Of a DNA stretch of 64,000 bases, positions 34,966 to 49,195 are shown piece after piece (position 1 is the stretch's first letter; every line of letters begins with the position of its first letter). This DNA comes from Jaltomata sinuosa (taxonomy: Eukaryota > Streptophyta > Magnoliopsida > Solanales > Solanaceae), in contig QJPP01000316.1 in NCBI GenBank assembly GCA_003996215.1, positions 62,001-126,000 on the forward strand. The letters run 5' to 3'. A program made the position numbers and the translations under genes. The notes under the pieces were generated by a model that was not told the origin of the DNA, did not search any database, and saw only the letters and a list, made by a program, of their open reading frames with translations.

Positions 34966-35265
34966 GTATGGACTAGTTTAAATGAATTGTGCCGATTCAT
35001 ATCAATATCTCTAATATTATGGGTTGAACTTGTTGTTTTAAGGCTCATTATTTCTGGTTCGATTTGGCCCGTTAAATTTCAAAATCAGCATGGGCTTGTT
35101 TAAATGATTTGTGCCGATTCATATCGACAGCTCTAATATTACGGGGTTTGATTTGTCGTTTTAAGGCTCATTATTTCTGGTTCGGTTTGGCCCGTTAAAT
35201 TTTAAAATTAGCATGGGCTAGTTTAAATGAGTTGTGCCGACTCATATTCGCAGCTCTAATATTAC
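34966..35265. repeat. Tandem ~118 bp repeats, second array
   Basis: About 2.5 units of the same repeat as 19711-20110, lying at the same place relative to SABATH copy 3 as that array does to copy 1. The block 34966-38000 is therefore a segmental duplicate of 19711-22600. Confidence 0.8.
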
Positions 35266-35814
35266 CAACTCCTTTTTATATGTTTTATTTTATTTGGTCC
35301 TTAATCCTTATACTAAAAGTGAAATTCTAAAATTATTTTTTAATTGTCAATTTTAATAAATCAAAAGAAGATTTATTATTATTTTTTAATAGTATCTTTG
35401 TCATTAAATAATTACATAGGATATTAGTAATCAAATTTCGATTTTCAAAATATAATTAATAAAATTGATTTAATAAAATAAATTACTACTCCTTTTTCAT
35501 CTATCAATAGCGATGACAAACGATGCGGGACAACGAAATTGTTAGACAAACTCGCATAAATTTGTAAAAACTTCGATCCATTCCGCATAACAATTTTTTT
35601 TATTTCCAAGGGCAAAATATGTGCCCAACTAAGAACATTAATAAGGAAACTTTTCAGTTTTTATTATAGAGCACATAAAGTAAAAGAAATGAGGGAAACG
35701 CCAAAAATATTAGGAAAAAAAAAGATAAATAAAAAAACTTGGCCAATGAGATGTATCACATCATCTCTCCATAGACCCGAATTATAATATATAGATAGAT
35801 TATTTTAGAGAAAT

Positions 35815-37981
35815 TCATTTACGCTTCAAAGCGATAAATAATTGGCATGATTTCTGGTCGTTAACTTTCATCCATGCTGAAATTTCCTCGCTTTTGAGAA
35901 TAGTCCTTGCACAAGCCTCTTCTGCAATTTTACTTCCAAAGTGATTATTGAAAAGTCCTTCTAAAACAGCCCTTAGGTTTATCATTATAGTCTTTGCATC
36001 AGCCTCATCAATAACTTTTGATTTGGGATATATAAACTCCATTATCTCAATGCTAAAACAATCATTTTTCTCCACCGCTTTAGTCATGTCTTCAGGAGAG
36101 GGAAAATACATTGGCAAATTAAATGAGTCAACTAAAGATTCATCTAACTTTCCCTGTGTCAAAAAGAAAGAAACCTCAATTATTACAAATGTACGGTTAA
36201 ACTAACTAACAACAATAATAACATATCTGGTGTAATCTGATCACAAGTAGGGTTTAGAGTATGTATGCAGTCTTACCCCTATTGATAGAGAGTCTGTTTC
36301 CGATAAACTCTTGGCTCAAGTACAGCATATATGACTAAACTAACTATTAAGTAATTTAATTACTTACCTCATTCACCAAATCCATAAGACTAGAACCAAA
36401 AAAACTCATTAGAGAAACACCAGAAAATGGTACAACAAGCACCATCATTCCTCCAGGAACAATCTCCTCAGCTCTTGCATTAAAGAACATTTCCATGTCC
36501 TTTTCAAATTGAGCAACATAAGCATTCACTACAATATTTGATGCACCTACATAGTGAATCAATCCCTTATTCCATGCTGGAGATTTCTCATCTAACAACT
36601 CTTCTGGACACTTAGATAACCAATGTATAGCACAAGAAGAATACGCAAAATGTATCGATCCTGATGGAAATAGTCTTCCATGGAACGATCCTGGAACTCC
36701 GGATGCATAGTAGGATCGATCAATAGGTAGTGATCGAAAGAGGGTGTTGAAATCATTGGTGACATGATCATTGAAGAATATTTGAAACTCAGGAATTTTA
36801 TTAGTGGAATTTTTGACTTGGTATAAGTACTTGTCTTTTAGAGCTTCTACAACATGTTGCATTGCAATGAAAGTGTTTGGTCCAATCGAACATCCCACGT
36901 CTGTAATTCGAAATATGTTTGAAGAAGATAACATGATTTTGATGTCAAGCTTTTCAATTATTGCTTTGCTCACAATCTCCTTTGCACCATCTAACACTTC
37001 TCTCTGCATATGCAATTATAGCAATAAAGTCACGTTGATGAGTACATAAGTTTTATTGTTATAGCGAATAAAGTTGAGTGATTTTTATTACTCCTATTAT
37101 AGATGGAAAAGTTGAGTTACTTTAGCATGACGACAGATAAATTAAAGTTTACTTATTTTATTATTATAGTGGGTAAAAGTATAGTACAATTAATTTAGTG
37201 GAACATATATAATTGTGTTTCATTGTTATAGTGGATAAATCAGTAACTATAGAAACAATTGGTGTAGGGTGTGTGAGGATAAAATGTTTACCATCATGCT
37301 AAAAGTTATAGCTAATAGCAAAAATATAACTTTATTTCTTAACTAAATTCATCAAGCAAAGGACATATTCGATCATGACTCACTCAACCCCATTGTGGAC
37401 TAATTTGTCATAGGCATAATGTTGTGTTACCCAACATGGTGCTTGATGAATTCTTTAATTAGTTTAGAGTTTAACTTTTACACACTGCCATCACAAAAGA
37501 ATTTTCATATAAGAAAATGTGCTTGATATATATAGGTTGAATTAAGGCATAATAAACAAACACTCAAACTGAATCTCAGTTGACAAGTAAGCACCTCAAC
37601 TTGGTCTCAACTGATAACTAAACACCCCAATTCATTCCCAATATGTCTCATGGACACTCAATGCTGACGTGACACATAAATTTTAGAGGTGTCTAAATGA
37701 TCATTTTGTAAGTTGAAATGTTCAACTAACACAATGAAAATGAATTGAGGTGTCTAGATGTGCACTCTCAAAGTTCAAATGTATAAAGAACTTGAAAATT
37801 TTATAATCTGTTACAATATGTTAAAATAAAATATAGGAGTATATATTCTTATATATGCAACTTAAATCCTTTTAAAATAGAGTAAATACTTAAAGCAAGA
37901 AGTCATCAATACCTGCACAAGGGAGTTTTTGGAGTAGCTAAAAGGACTATCACCAGCATTCATGGGGAAAGATGTTGCCAT
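35815..37981 (-). CDS. SABATH carboxyl methyltransferase, copy 3
   Basis: Exons 37913-37981 (69 nt), 36368-37003 (636 nt) and 35815-36153 (339 nt) join in phase to 347 aa with no stop. It is closest to copy 1. Features are MNAGDSPFSYSKNSLVQ at the N-terminus (Gly12 to Ser and Tyr to Phe against its sisters), the SAM motif DVGCSIGPNT (58-67), FNDHVTNDFN (100-109), GSFHGRLFP and SCAIHW with His150-Trp151. The loop YLYQVKNSTNK (about 82-92) is longer than in copies 1, 2 and 4. Intron 1 carries a solo family A LTR (37275-37440) and a foldback repeat (37545-37760). Intron 2 has one SINE-like unit. TATA at 38023-38030 lies about 45 bp before the ATG. Expected to be a soluble, cytosolic SAM-dependent methyltransferase; acceptor unknown. 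Confidence 0.85.
37275..37440 (-). mobile_element. Solo LTR of TRIM family A in SABATH copy 3, intron 1
   Basis: Reads as the reverse of the family A LTR, from GTGAGGATAAAATGTTTACC to TGTTGTGTTACCCAACA. The following flank GGTGCTTGATGAATTC is shared with intron 1 of copies 4 and 5, so the insertion is common to them. Confidence 0.8.
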
Positions 37982-38664
37982 TTTGGCTAATGCTAATGTG
38001 CTTCTTCTTCACTCATAAAGTTCTTATATATGTGTGGATTTTGCACATGTTTTAACTCCACATGACTTGGTCAAACAAGGATTTGTTTGGCAAGGAAAAG
38101 TCAAAGAAGAAGAAATCTTTAGGGATCATTTTAGTAAAGTGTATAAGAATAGTACTGAATAGAGTGTACTAGTTATGTTGAGATTAGTTATACTTGATTA
38201 TTTCTTTTTCACTATTTGATTTGGTGTATAAGGGCAATTTTGCCTTTAATCATGCTTATCCATCTGTTATAAGCCTTATATTACTACTATCATGATTTAC
38301 TATATATTATTATACACTCTATAATACTGAATACATATATTAGTTATACATATAGGCTAAAAATCCAAAGCCTGTTGTGCACTGTTTCTATCTCCACAGT
38401 TGGTCAAACAAGGATTTGTTTGGCAAGGAAAAGCCAAAGAAGAAGAATCTTCAAAAAACGTGTTTTGATTTTTACAACTCTTGATGTCATTAGTGACATC
38501 AACAAGAAGTTTTTCACACTTATAAATAAAGCGTATTCAGAATTTGAAATTTATAAGTTTTGAATTTTAATCATTTTGAGTTACGTGTTTTTAAATTAAT
38601 AATTTATATATATAGAATGACAATATAAAATTTGAACCAAAACTACTAGTTTCTCAAACGTCGT

Positions 38665-38835
38665 TTAAGTAATGGTAACAGTTTTTATATGAGAAAGTCA
38701 TTCAACTAATGGTAATTGTCTTAGAAAGTCACTCAACTTTGTTTTATAACAGAAAAGTCAATCAACTATTTTTATTTCACCTACAAAGTCACCCAACTAA
38801 TGTTATTTCACCTATAAAGTTACTCAACCAATTCA
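38665..38835. repeat. Minisatellite of ~36 bp units
   Basis: Repeats of AAAGTCA(C/T)TCAACTAATG with spacer TTATTTCACCTA. It is absent from the duplicate at 26010-26100. A (TA)n tract follows at 38993-39030. Confidence 0.75.
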
Positions 38836-38988
38836 AGCTATTTTCCTAATAGATATTGCTGAGGAAAGTAAAACACATAAATAGTCATCCGGGTAAAATA
38901 TATATTGACAACCGCATAACCATATAAAATAAAAAGACATATTGTAACTAAACTATATATTATACATTGTATACAATTTCTTATGCAC

Positions 38989-39033
<45 letters not shown>

Positions 39034-40064
39034 CACTTCATATACACAATACTTATTATATATATTTTTATCGATACACTATATAACTCCACGCTTTGTC
39101 AAACAAAGGATTTGTTTGGAAAGGAAAAGTCAAAGAAGAAGAAAAATCTTTAAAAGAGATGTTTGATTTTACTACTGTCAGTGACATCAACAAGAGGTTT
39201 TTCACACTTGTTGCATTCTTAAGATTTTCCAAAAAAAAAAAAAAAAAAAAAAAAAAAGGCTTAATTTATAGATAGCCCTTTAAAAGTTGTTAATTAGCTT
39301 TATTTTGACAATTCAATTGAGGCTAGTTTCAATTGAACAATCCAGCCTTAACAAATGAGTATCTATTAGACACCTCATGTTGATGTGGTAAAAAATAATT
39401 ATGCACTTGCTATTAAGCGCAAATCATGTTACAAATATATGTTTAATTTATTTATTAATAACTGAATAAATAAAAGAAGAAGAAAAGAAAATCAAGTTAA
39501 ATTAGTCGCCTGCCTGTCGTTAGTGGCGGAGTCACGATTTTCGTTTAGGAAGTTCAAAATATAAATAAGTAAACACACAAAGAAGTCGAAGAAGATCCAA
39601 CATGATCTACTATATATACATAAAAAGTAATTTTAATCATGTATAAATAATATAATTTTCTATTGAAGAAGATCGGGATAAATCCCCTCGATCCTACCTA
39701 GCTCCGCCCTTGCCTGTTGTCACCCCCCACAACATTCCGGGAGAAAAAATAGAAATAGAATGATATAGGGCAAAGAGAAAGAAACTCAATTATAATTACA
39801 AATGTATGGCTATAACCAACTACTCTCCTGTTTCAGTTTGTTTGTCTGATTTTGACTTGACACAAAGTTTAAGAAAGTAAAGAAGACTTTTGAATTTTGT
39901 GGTCTTAAACTAAAGATACTTGAAATATATCAAGATGTCCTTTTTAATCTTGTGGTCTTAAACGTGTCATGTGGAAAGTTGAAATCAAAGAGTTGCCAGA
40001 AAAAGGAAAGAGGCGTTCTTTTTTAAACGAACTAAAAAGGAAAGTAAGACAAACAATTACTTAC

Positions 40065-41336
40065 CTCGTTCACCAAATCCATAAGACTGGAACCGAAAAT
40101 TTCATGAGACGTGTATAACTCGAAAATGGTGTAACAAGCACCATCATTCCACCAGGAACAATTTCCTCAGCTCTTGCATTGAAGAACACTTCCATGTCTT
40201 TTTCAAATTGAGCAACATAAGCATTCACTACTTCAATATTTGATGCACCTATATAATGAATCAAACCTTTGTTCCATGCTGGGGATTTTTCATCTAACAA
40301 CTCTTGTGGAATCTTAGATAACCAATGTATAGCACTAGAACAATGAGCAAAATGTATTGATCGCGATGGAAATAATCTACCATGGAACGATCCAGGAACT
40401 CCGAATGCATAGTAGGATCGATCAACAGGTAGTGATCGAAAGAGGGTGTTGAAATCATTGGTGACATGGTCATTGAAGAATATTTGGAATTCAGAAATAT
40501 TATTATTATGGTATTTTTCCTTTAGAACTTCTACAACATGTTGCATTGCACTGAAAGTGTTTGGTTCAATTGAACATCCCAACTCTGCAATACGAAATGT
40601 GTTTGAAGAAGATACCATGATTTTGATGTCAAGCTTTTGAATAATTGCATCTCTCACCTTCTCCTTTGTACTATCTAACACTTCTTTCTGCATGCAATTA
40701 TAACAGTAAAGTCACGTTGATGGTATGTAGGTTATGTTGTTATAGCGAATAAAGTTTAGTGATTTTATTATTATAGATTGAAAAGTTCAATTACTTTAGT
40801 ATGACGACAAAAATAATTTTCTAATGTTTCTGTTATACGGATAAAATTTACTTATTTTACTATTATAGTGGGTAAAGTACGTCCAATTAATTTAGTGTGA
40901 CATATATAATTGTGTCTTACTGTTACGGTGGATAAGTTCAGTAGCTATACAAATAATTGATATATGGTATATATGTTAGAATCAAACATTTACCATCATG
41001 TCAAAAACTATAGCTAATAGCAAGAACACAATTTTATTTCTTAACTAAGTCCATCAGACAAGTATTTGTTCGATTATGACTCCGATCCAAACCAGCCCAA
41101 CCCCCTCATGGGCCTTGCCATAGGCAAAATGTTGCGTTACGCCCAACGTGGTGCTTGATGAATTCTTAGTTTAGAGTTTAACGTTTATACACTGACATCA
41201 CAAAAGATTTTTTGTACAAGAAAATGTGTTTGATATATATATAAGTTTGAAGACAAGAAATCAATACCTGCAAAATGGAGTTTTTGGAGTAGCTATAAGG
41301 ACCATCACCAGCATTCATGGGGAAAGATGTTGTCAT
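40065..41336 (-). pseudogene. SABATH methyltransferase copy 4, lacks exon 3
   Basis: Exon 1 (41268-41336, 69 nt) is intact: MTTSFPMNAGDGPYSYSKNS then ILQ. Exon 2 (40065-40687) is 623 nt instead of 624; a lost base in the GAAAAATTTC context shifts the frame, so it ends ...MKFSVPVLWIW. The SAM motif reads LGCSIEPNT, with Gly to Glu in the glycine-rich loop. Downstream, intron 2 sequence (39772-40064, with a Stowaway-like MITE) runs straight into a hAT-like MITE and duplicated flank, and no exon 3 is present. Intron 1 keeps a solo family A LTR (40975-41150). TATA at 41383-41390 is retained. Three independent defects make this a clear pseudogene, related most closely to copy 2. Confidence 0.9.
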
Positions 41337-41639
41337 TTTGGCTAATGCTAATATGTTGCTTCTTCTTCTTCACCTTATTGGTCTTATATATATGTTGATT
41401 TTGCACTGTTTAACTCCATGCTTTGTCATATACAAGGATTTGTTTGGCAAGGAAAAGCCAAAGAAGAAGAAATCTTGAAAGATAATCTAATTCTGCAAAC
41501 TTTTTTTTTCCATAATCTAATTATACACACCTTTTGGATCTCTTTTTTTTTTCTATATTAATCATCAAAATACAACTTATTCTAGCATATAATGCACCAA
41601 ATCAATAGCAATTGAAACAAAAAAAGTATGAAAAAATTA

Positions 41640-42950
41640 CATAATATGATAAATATTCATATCAAATTATGCTTTATAGTTATAGTGTATTTCAATTATA
41701 TTTCACAGCTTATTTTTGAAATTATAATTATTTGTATTTGTATGCCGAGATTTCACAAAATATACAAATAGGATATACAATAACTATTGAAAATGTTGCT
41801 TTAAATTGTATATTCTCTTAATCAACACTCAACTGTATTTATATTTGTATGCTTGTATTTATATTTATATTCATCAACAATACAGATGGATAAATATTTG
41901 AAGACAAAAACATTCCATGTACCATTATTTATTCTATAACACAATTCATGTATTATTGTTCGTCGTATAATAATTCATTTATTATTATTCACCGTATTAA
42001 TAATCTTGCATTATAATTTATATGTATAACAAATATAATATGTGAGCCAAAAGAACCAATAAAATTCAATTCATCATTTTGTTTCAAATACCTTAAAGAT
42101 AAACCATAAAGTCCAAATCATGTTACTGTTGTGACAAGTGCAAACATAGAAATTAAGGAAAACAATATCTCTAATAATTTATCCTACAAATTTTGTCCAC
42201 ACAATCTCAATTATTGTCTGATTGAAATCCTCCTTGGACATATAATCAATCAATCCTACTTATTAATTTACTAACGAAATTGTTATAGAGAAATTTAATT
42301 GTATAAAAAAAGCTATTAAATTTTATCAAATTCGTAAGTGAAGTTCAAACACCGGGCCTATCCAGAAGTCCAAGTCATGTTATGGTCACTGTTCACTTAT
42401 CTCCAAAAATTGCAAAGTTATATATTGTCCACATGTTAGACTTTCTGGTTAGTTTAAGATCACACAATTTCATACAAAAATTGTTTGATTTGGTTGAAAT
42501 AATCATCAGACAGATAATCAATCGATAGGCTATCAGTCCTACTTGATGCATCTACTGCATTTCATTTTCATGCACATGCTTGTATATACATTACTATAAA
42601 GAAAATAATTTTTTTTTAAAATACATAAAATTCATTAATTTTTTCTTTCCCTAATAGTTTAATCCAACAATACACCTTTTACTTAATTAGGCAAAAGATA
42701 TCCTTACTTTTGTACAAAATTTAACAGAAAACTAATAAACATATATTTGGATTTGCACATATACTTTAAGAGCATATTTAATCGTGAACTATATGTAATT
42801 ACTAAATGTATAGGCATGTAATTGAATTCCTATCTAAACTTTACTTACTAATAAGAGCCAATAAGCCTAAGTAGGCACGAATTTATCAACGTGTCTGCTT
42901 AAGCTAATAACAACATTTTCATCATTTTTGAGCTAGGCAATTTGATCATT
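41640..42950. other. AT-rich intergenic region
   Basis: No gene seen. 42058-42150 (TTTCAAATACCTTAAAG ... GTGACAAGTGCAAACAT) matches 24200-24260, showing that the flanks of SABATH copies 1 and 4 were duplicated along with the genes. Confidence 0.5.
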
Positions 42951-42951
42951 T

Positions 42952-45275
42952 CAATATTACCGTGAATATCTTCAAAATTCTAGGTCCCACTAGAATTTGA
43001 CTGGATAATTTTTTTATACATATTGTTCTAAATTTATTCAAATTAGGTTTCTCAAAAAATACAAATAATATTTGTCTATAAAAGTAAATTAGGAGTATAT
43101 CGTGATTCTAATAAAGTTCATATAAAAAACATAAAAATGGTAGGGTGACCATTCATTATTTATCCTGAAAATCTATGCTATTATCATTAGGGGTCAATAG
43201 ATATCAAATTACTGTATTAAACTTCAAAAATTTTAATATTGTGAGATTTTGATATTTAATGCGGTGTTTAATGTTTATAAAAAATATCAAGATATCAAAT
43301 ATAATATTAAAGTATATAATTGCTTATACATTATTATAATATTAATAAATTTATAAAGTAATATCATCAGTATAAAATTAATTATTTAGTGTTAAATGTT
43401 GACTATCCAATCTTGAATTAAAATATATATTTTTGTGTAATTGATTAATAAAGAGAATTATTTATATTTTATTTTGAATATTTTTAAATGTTTAAGATAT
43501 TAGTATAATATAATTGAGATTTTTAAAAAAATAAAATCACAATTCTTTATTAAACGATTACCTGATCAATAAATTATAATTATCAATTTATCGTATCACA
43601 AAATATCAAAATCAAAATTTTAAAATATCAAATTACACCGAATAAAACTAATATCGTAAATAACTTTATACTATCAAGTCATTTTTATATGTTATAATAC
43701 GTAACTTATTTTATTTTCAAGATAAAAATATATTACTAGTAACTTTTATGAATTTTCTTACACTGTCGGCCAATATAAAGTTAAGCTCTATATAAGCACG
43801 TGCATCAAGTAGCCAATTTTTCCTTTTTATGGAATTATTGTGTGGATAATAACCTTACAATTGTTATTGAATTATTGGAGATATATATTTGTTTTCTTCT
43901 CTTTTACAACCTGTTTACACGTATCACAACTCTAAACATGATGACTAGGACTTCTGGTTATCTTTAGTTATTTTTAGTGGGAGAGTCAAAATTTTCAGGG
44001 AGTTCAAAAAATAAAAATGTAAATACATTAACTAGTTAAATGAGGTTTAATATCTGTAATATATATATAAAAAATAAAATTTAATTATGTATAAATAGTG
44101 TAATTTTTCATCAAAGGGAATTGAATAAACTGCCTCCTAGCCTCAAGCTAGCTCCGCCCCTACTACCTTCATTTTAATTTTGTTTTGTCTGATTTTGACT
44201 TAAGACGAAATTTAAGAGTAAAAAAGACTTTTGAATTCGCGAAGGTTCAAGACTTATCCAAGCATTAACGAAGCTAGATTCTCATAGCGAGGCGTTTCGA
44301 GTTAGCGAAGCGCAGAAACCTATGTGCTATAATGCTGAGCCAAGGACGCTCCGCCTTCTCTATAGAAACAGTCAACTGAATTCTGAACGAATTAGCTCCT
44401 TGGTAAATTTTATGGTCTTAAATTAAAGATATGTAGAATGTTCTAAATTATCCTTTAATCTTGTGGTCTTAAACATGTCATGTGAAAAATTGAAATCAAA
44501 AAATTATTAGGAAAAAATAATATTTTTTTAAAAATAAATTTAAAAATAAAATAAAATAAATAAATTGAATTGAAGAGTGTATATCTTTGACATTATCATG
44601 TGGAGTATTTCCATGTTACCTAGCCAGGATTTTGTTGATTCTTATGGATTCATTTGGTTCACTTACTAGTTATACACATGAATTATAATTTTATTTATAC
44701 AATAAATAACAATGAATGAATTATTACGCTATGAATAATAATGTATGGATTGTTATATAACGAATAATAGTACATAGAATTAGTTGAGATACTTACTTGA
44801 ACAGAATTTTTGTTTTCAATACTTTATTCACGTATTATAAGTACTCGTATTTTTATTCTATATTGTATCACACATAAAACAATTAAGACATAAATTCTTG
44901 AATCATTTAATGTTGATATTAACCGCCAACCAAATGTTTTTAGTTAAATCGAGATTATTTTTTCTTATATGGTCAACCAAGTGTGTTGCATTAGTTATAT
45001 ATTCATCAAAATAAAGGAAAAAATTACGATCCAAGAAGAATAACAAATCGGTATTATTATAGTGAGACTAGTTATACTTTGCACTCGATCGAGTTTTACA
45101 AAGTCCTCGAGGCTATACACTTAAATGAAATATACCCATTATTTTGAAAGGAGTAATTATGGTCAGGACGGATTCGATCATAAGGCAATTAAAATAATCG
45201 TTTGGGATTTTAATTTTTTTGGGGCTTCCACTTTTTTTAAAGATGTATTCTTTGTATTATCTCTCTCTCTCTCTA

Positions 45276-45321
<46 letters not shown>

Positions 45322-47227
45322 GATATATTGTTAAAAAAATCTCATGTATTGTTATATTTTAAAAGAATTTTTTGGGTGAAAAATATAATAACTTTTTACC
45401 TTATTTAATGTGGAATCATTGTAATAATTGAGAAATGGAATAGTAGGTAATTGTAGTATTCTTTCTTATGTGGCTATCTTTTTGTTGTCTCATTTATATT
45501 TTAACGACTAACATAAACCCATATTATTATTATTTCCTTTCTATATTTATCTTTTTTCTATTTCTCCTTTCACTATTTTAATTCTCTTATTATTGCATAT
45601 TTTGAAGTCTTTCAAACGGTCAAACCTTTTGAATTATGTTTTCTATGCGGTAGAATTGCTAGGAGGGAATTTGGGGAAAGGTTAGAGTAACCTAGGGATG
45701 GTGGAATTCGGAGAAGGAAGGGGATTCCAAGCATGTGTGTTCTTGGGTATGGATTAAAGTACATTATTATGATCATATGTTGTTTAATTCCCTGTTTTAT
45801 CCGTAAAAAATGATAGAACTAGGAAAATTAACGGTGGAAAAGCTCGAGAAAAGGGTGGGATGATAATGGGTGGCCTGAGGTTTGGAGATTTGGTATAATC
45901 CGGGTAATGTACAGGCCTTGTGTGTTAATTATATGTACTGTGTGTTGTTTTAAGACCAAGAACGAGAGAGGAATCTGAAACACGGAAAAGCTCGGGTCGA
46001 ATAGAGTTTGGAACATTTTGAGGTAGGTGATGGCTTATGATTTTCTGTGAATGTGTATATTCGTGTACTCATGTCTAGGTGATTGTATGCATTATATCGC
46101 TTAGGGAAGTCGTGTGGAATGTCTAGGTTCCTATTTACAGTCTGTGATTGAATGGTGTTTACTTGTTGATTTTACAAGTTGTGTGTGTTCATATATTGAC
46201 TGTGGTTGTTGACATTTGGTTGGCTCGGGTACCACGCCTGGTACGGGTATAAGAAATGGTTGGCACGGGTACCACGCCTGGTACGGGTATAACATTCGAT
46301 TGGCACGGGTACCACGCCTGGTACGGATTTACTTTATTGCATCTTGCATTGTTTCATTGATTATTGTATTGTATTGGCTGATATTGGTTCTGTGTGTGGA
46401 TCAGGTTATTTTACTGAATGTGATACTTGATATTGGTTCCGTGAGTGGACCGGATTGTCTATTTAAAGGTGCTATTGCTGGTGGTCATTGAGTGACCGGG
46501 AACTTTGTATAACTGCTGTGTTGGTCTTGATTTAGGCCGGGTTGAAGCATTATTTTTGGTATGTGTCTAGAGGGGATTCCAGGATGGGTCCGGGCTAGAC
46601 AGAAAGGTATAGTTAATGGCTTATGTTCGTGGTATAGAACTGTAAGAGATGGATTTCATGCTGGTACAAGGTAGGTAGATACTTGTAGTCTAGGGCCTGT
46701 ATACTTGTTGCATGTTTTCCATATATTTACTTGAATATGTTGTACTATTATATATGTTGTTTACTTGAAAACTGGCTGATGATCCTACCAGTACACAATG
46801 GTGGTGTACTGATACTGCACTTTCTTGTCTTTGGTGAGTACAGGAAATCTACCAGCGACTGAGACGCGACCTCGCATTTAGCACCGGCAATTCTGACTTT
46901 CAAGGGTGAGCTGCTTGTTTCGAGCTACCTTGGGTTATTCTTAGAGTTTCAGTCCATTTGTTTCGGACTTAAAACTATTTCATTTTATCTTTTGGGGTTG
47001 CATCCCCGTATTTTAGATATTTGGTATTGATGTTTGGTACAATGACTTTCAGTTTCTAAGAGGGATTTTCCGCAGGATAATGATTATGATTAGCTTTTGA
47101 ATTGTTTTGATTGCTAGTTTACTTTCTGTTAATGGTTTTAGGTTGTTAGTCTAGACAAGGGTTGGACTCTATTGGTTCGCTCATCCGGGGGTTGGGTGGG
47201 TGCCACTCACGACGGGTTGGGTCGTGA
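42952..47227. repeat. Tandem block unit A
   Basis: First of three head-to-tail copies (A 42952-47227, B 47228-51089, C 51090-54882). All start ATATTA(C/T)CGTGAATATCTT. Unit A lacks the segment that in C lies at about 51270-51705. It contains a hAT-like MITE (43975-44165), a Stowaway-like MITE broken by a mitochondrial-like insert (44236-44406), a CT/AT microsatellite (45259-45322) and an LTR-like block (45637-47227). No gene. The longest frames are composition artefacts. Confidence 0.85.
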
Positions 47228-47233
47228 CAATAT
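45637..47233 (+). mobile_element. LTR-like block, probably a gypsy solo LTR
   Basis: About 1.59 kb, repeated at 49500-51095 with near identity. It ends CACTCACGACGGGTTGGGTCGTGACA, an ending I associate with Solanaceae gypsy LTRs. Inside is a 40 bp repeat present three times (GGCACGGGTACCACGCCTGG at 46221-46328). The 91-codon frame over the repeat is not a gene. No matching target duplication could be found at its borders. Confidence 0.5.
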
Positions 47234-49105
47234 TATCGTGAATATCTTCAAAATTCTAGGTCCCACTAGAATTTGACTGGATAATTATTTTATACATATT
47301 GTTCAAAATTTATTCAAATTAGGTTTCTCAAAAAATACACATAATATTTGTCTATAAAAGTAAATTAAAAGTATATCGTGATTCTAATAAAGTTCATATA
47401 AAAAACATAAAAAAAAATTAAAATAATATTTTATTGGGTTCGTACCTAGCACGAACATTACTTTACTACTCCTTCTATTTTAAATTGTTTGATCTATTTT
47501 GACTTGACACAGAGTTTAAGAAATTAGAGAAGCCTTTTGAATCTTGTGGTCATAAATTAAAGATATGTCAAATATACTAAAATGTCCTTTAATCTTATTA
47601 TTTTAAACGTGTCATGTGAAAAGTTAAGCTCTACATAAGCACGTGCATCAAGTAGCCAATTTTTCCTTTTTATGGAATTATTGTGTGGATAATAACCTTA
47701 CAATTGTTATTGAATTATTGGAGATATATATTTGTTTTCTTCTCTTTTACAACCTGTTTACACGTATCACAACTCTAATATGATGACTAGGACTTCTGGG
47801 TATCTTTAGTTACTTTTGGTTGGAGAGTCAGAATTTTCAGGGAGTTTAAAATATAAAAATGTAAACATATTAACTAGTTAAATGAGGTTTAATATATATT
47901 ATATATACATAAAAAATAAAATAAAATTTAATCATGTATAAATAATATAATTTTTTATCGAAGAAAGTTCGAATAAATTGCCTCCTAGCCCTAAGTTAGC
48001 TTCGCCCCTACTACCTTCGTTTTAATTTATTTTATCTGATTTTGACTTAAGACGAAATTTAAGAGTAAAAGAGATTTTTGAATTTCCAAAGGTTCAAGAC
48101 TTAGTCGAGCATTAGCGAAGCTAGATTCTCATAGCGAAGCGCTTCGAGTTAGCAAAGTGCAGAAGCCCTATGTGCTATAATGCTGAGCCAAGGACGCTCC
48201 GCCTTCTCTATAGAAGCAATCAACTGAGTTCTGAACGAATTAGCTCCTTGGTAAATCTTATGGTATTAAACTAAAGATATGTAGAATGTTTCAAAAAATT
48301 CTTTAATCTTGTGATCTTAAACATGTCATTTGAAAAATTGAAATAAAAAAGTTATTAGGAAAAAATAATATTCTTTTTAAAATAAATTAAAAGAAAAAAT
48401 AAAATAAATAAATTGAATTGAAGAAAGTATATCTTTGACATTATCATGTGGAGTATTTCCATGTTACCTAGCCAGGATTTTGTTGATTCTTATGGATTCA
48501 TTTGGTTCACTTACTAGTTATACACATGAATTATAATTTTATTTATACTATAAATAACAATGAATGAATTATTACGCTATGAATAATAATGTATGGATTG
48601 TTATATAACGAATAATAGTACATAGAATTAGTTGAGATACTCACTTGAACAGAATTTTTGTTTTCAATACTTTATTCACGTATTATAAGTACTCGTATTT
48701 TTATTCTATATTGTATCACACATAAAACAATTAAGACATAAATTCTTGAATCATTTAATGTTGATATTAACCGCCAACCAAATGTTTTTAGTTAATTCGA
48801 GATTATTTTTTCTTATATGATCAACCAAGTGTGTTGCATTAGTTATATATTCATCAAAATAAAGGAAAAAATTACGATCCAAGAAGAACAACAAATTAAA
48901 TCGACATTATTATAGTGAGACTAGTTATACTTTGCACTCGATCGAGTATTACAAAGTCCTCGAGGCTATACACTTAAATGAAATATACCTATTATTTTGA
49001 AAGGAGTAATTATGGTCAGGACGGGCTCGATCATAAGGCAATTAAAATAATTGTTTGGGGTTTTAATTTTTTTGGGGCTCCCATTTTTTTTAAAGATGTA
49101 TTTTT

Positions 49106-49195
<90 letters not shown>

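Noticed and set aside
34966..35265. CRISPR-like regular repeats (also 19711-20110)
   Set aside because: Units are ~118 bp contiguous tandem repeats without unique spacers, in a eukaryotic context.
46216..46491. 91-codon frame, conserved at 50078-50353
   Set aside because: Conservation comes from the tandem duplication of an LTR-like block, and the repeated residues reflect a 40 bp DNA repeat.
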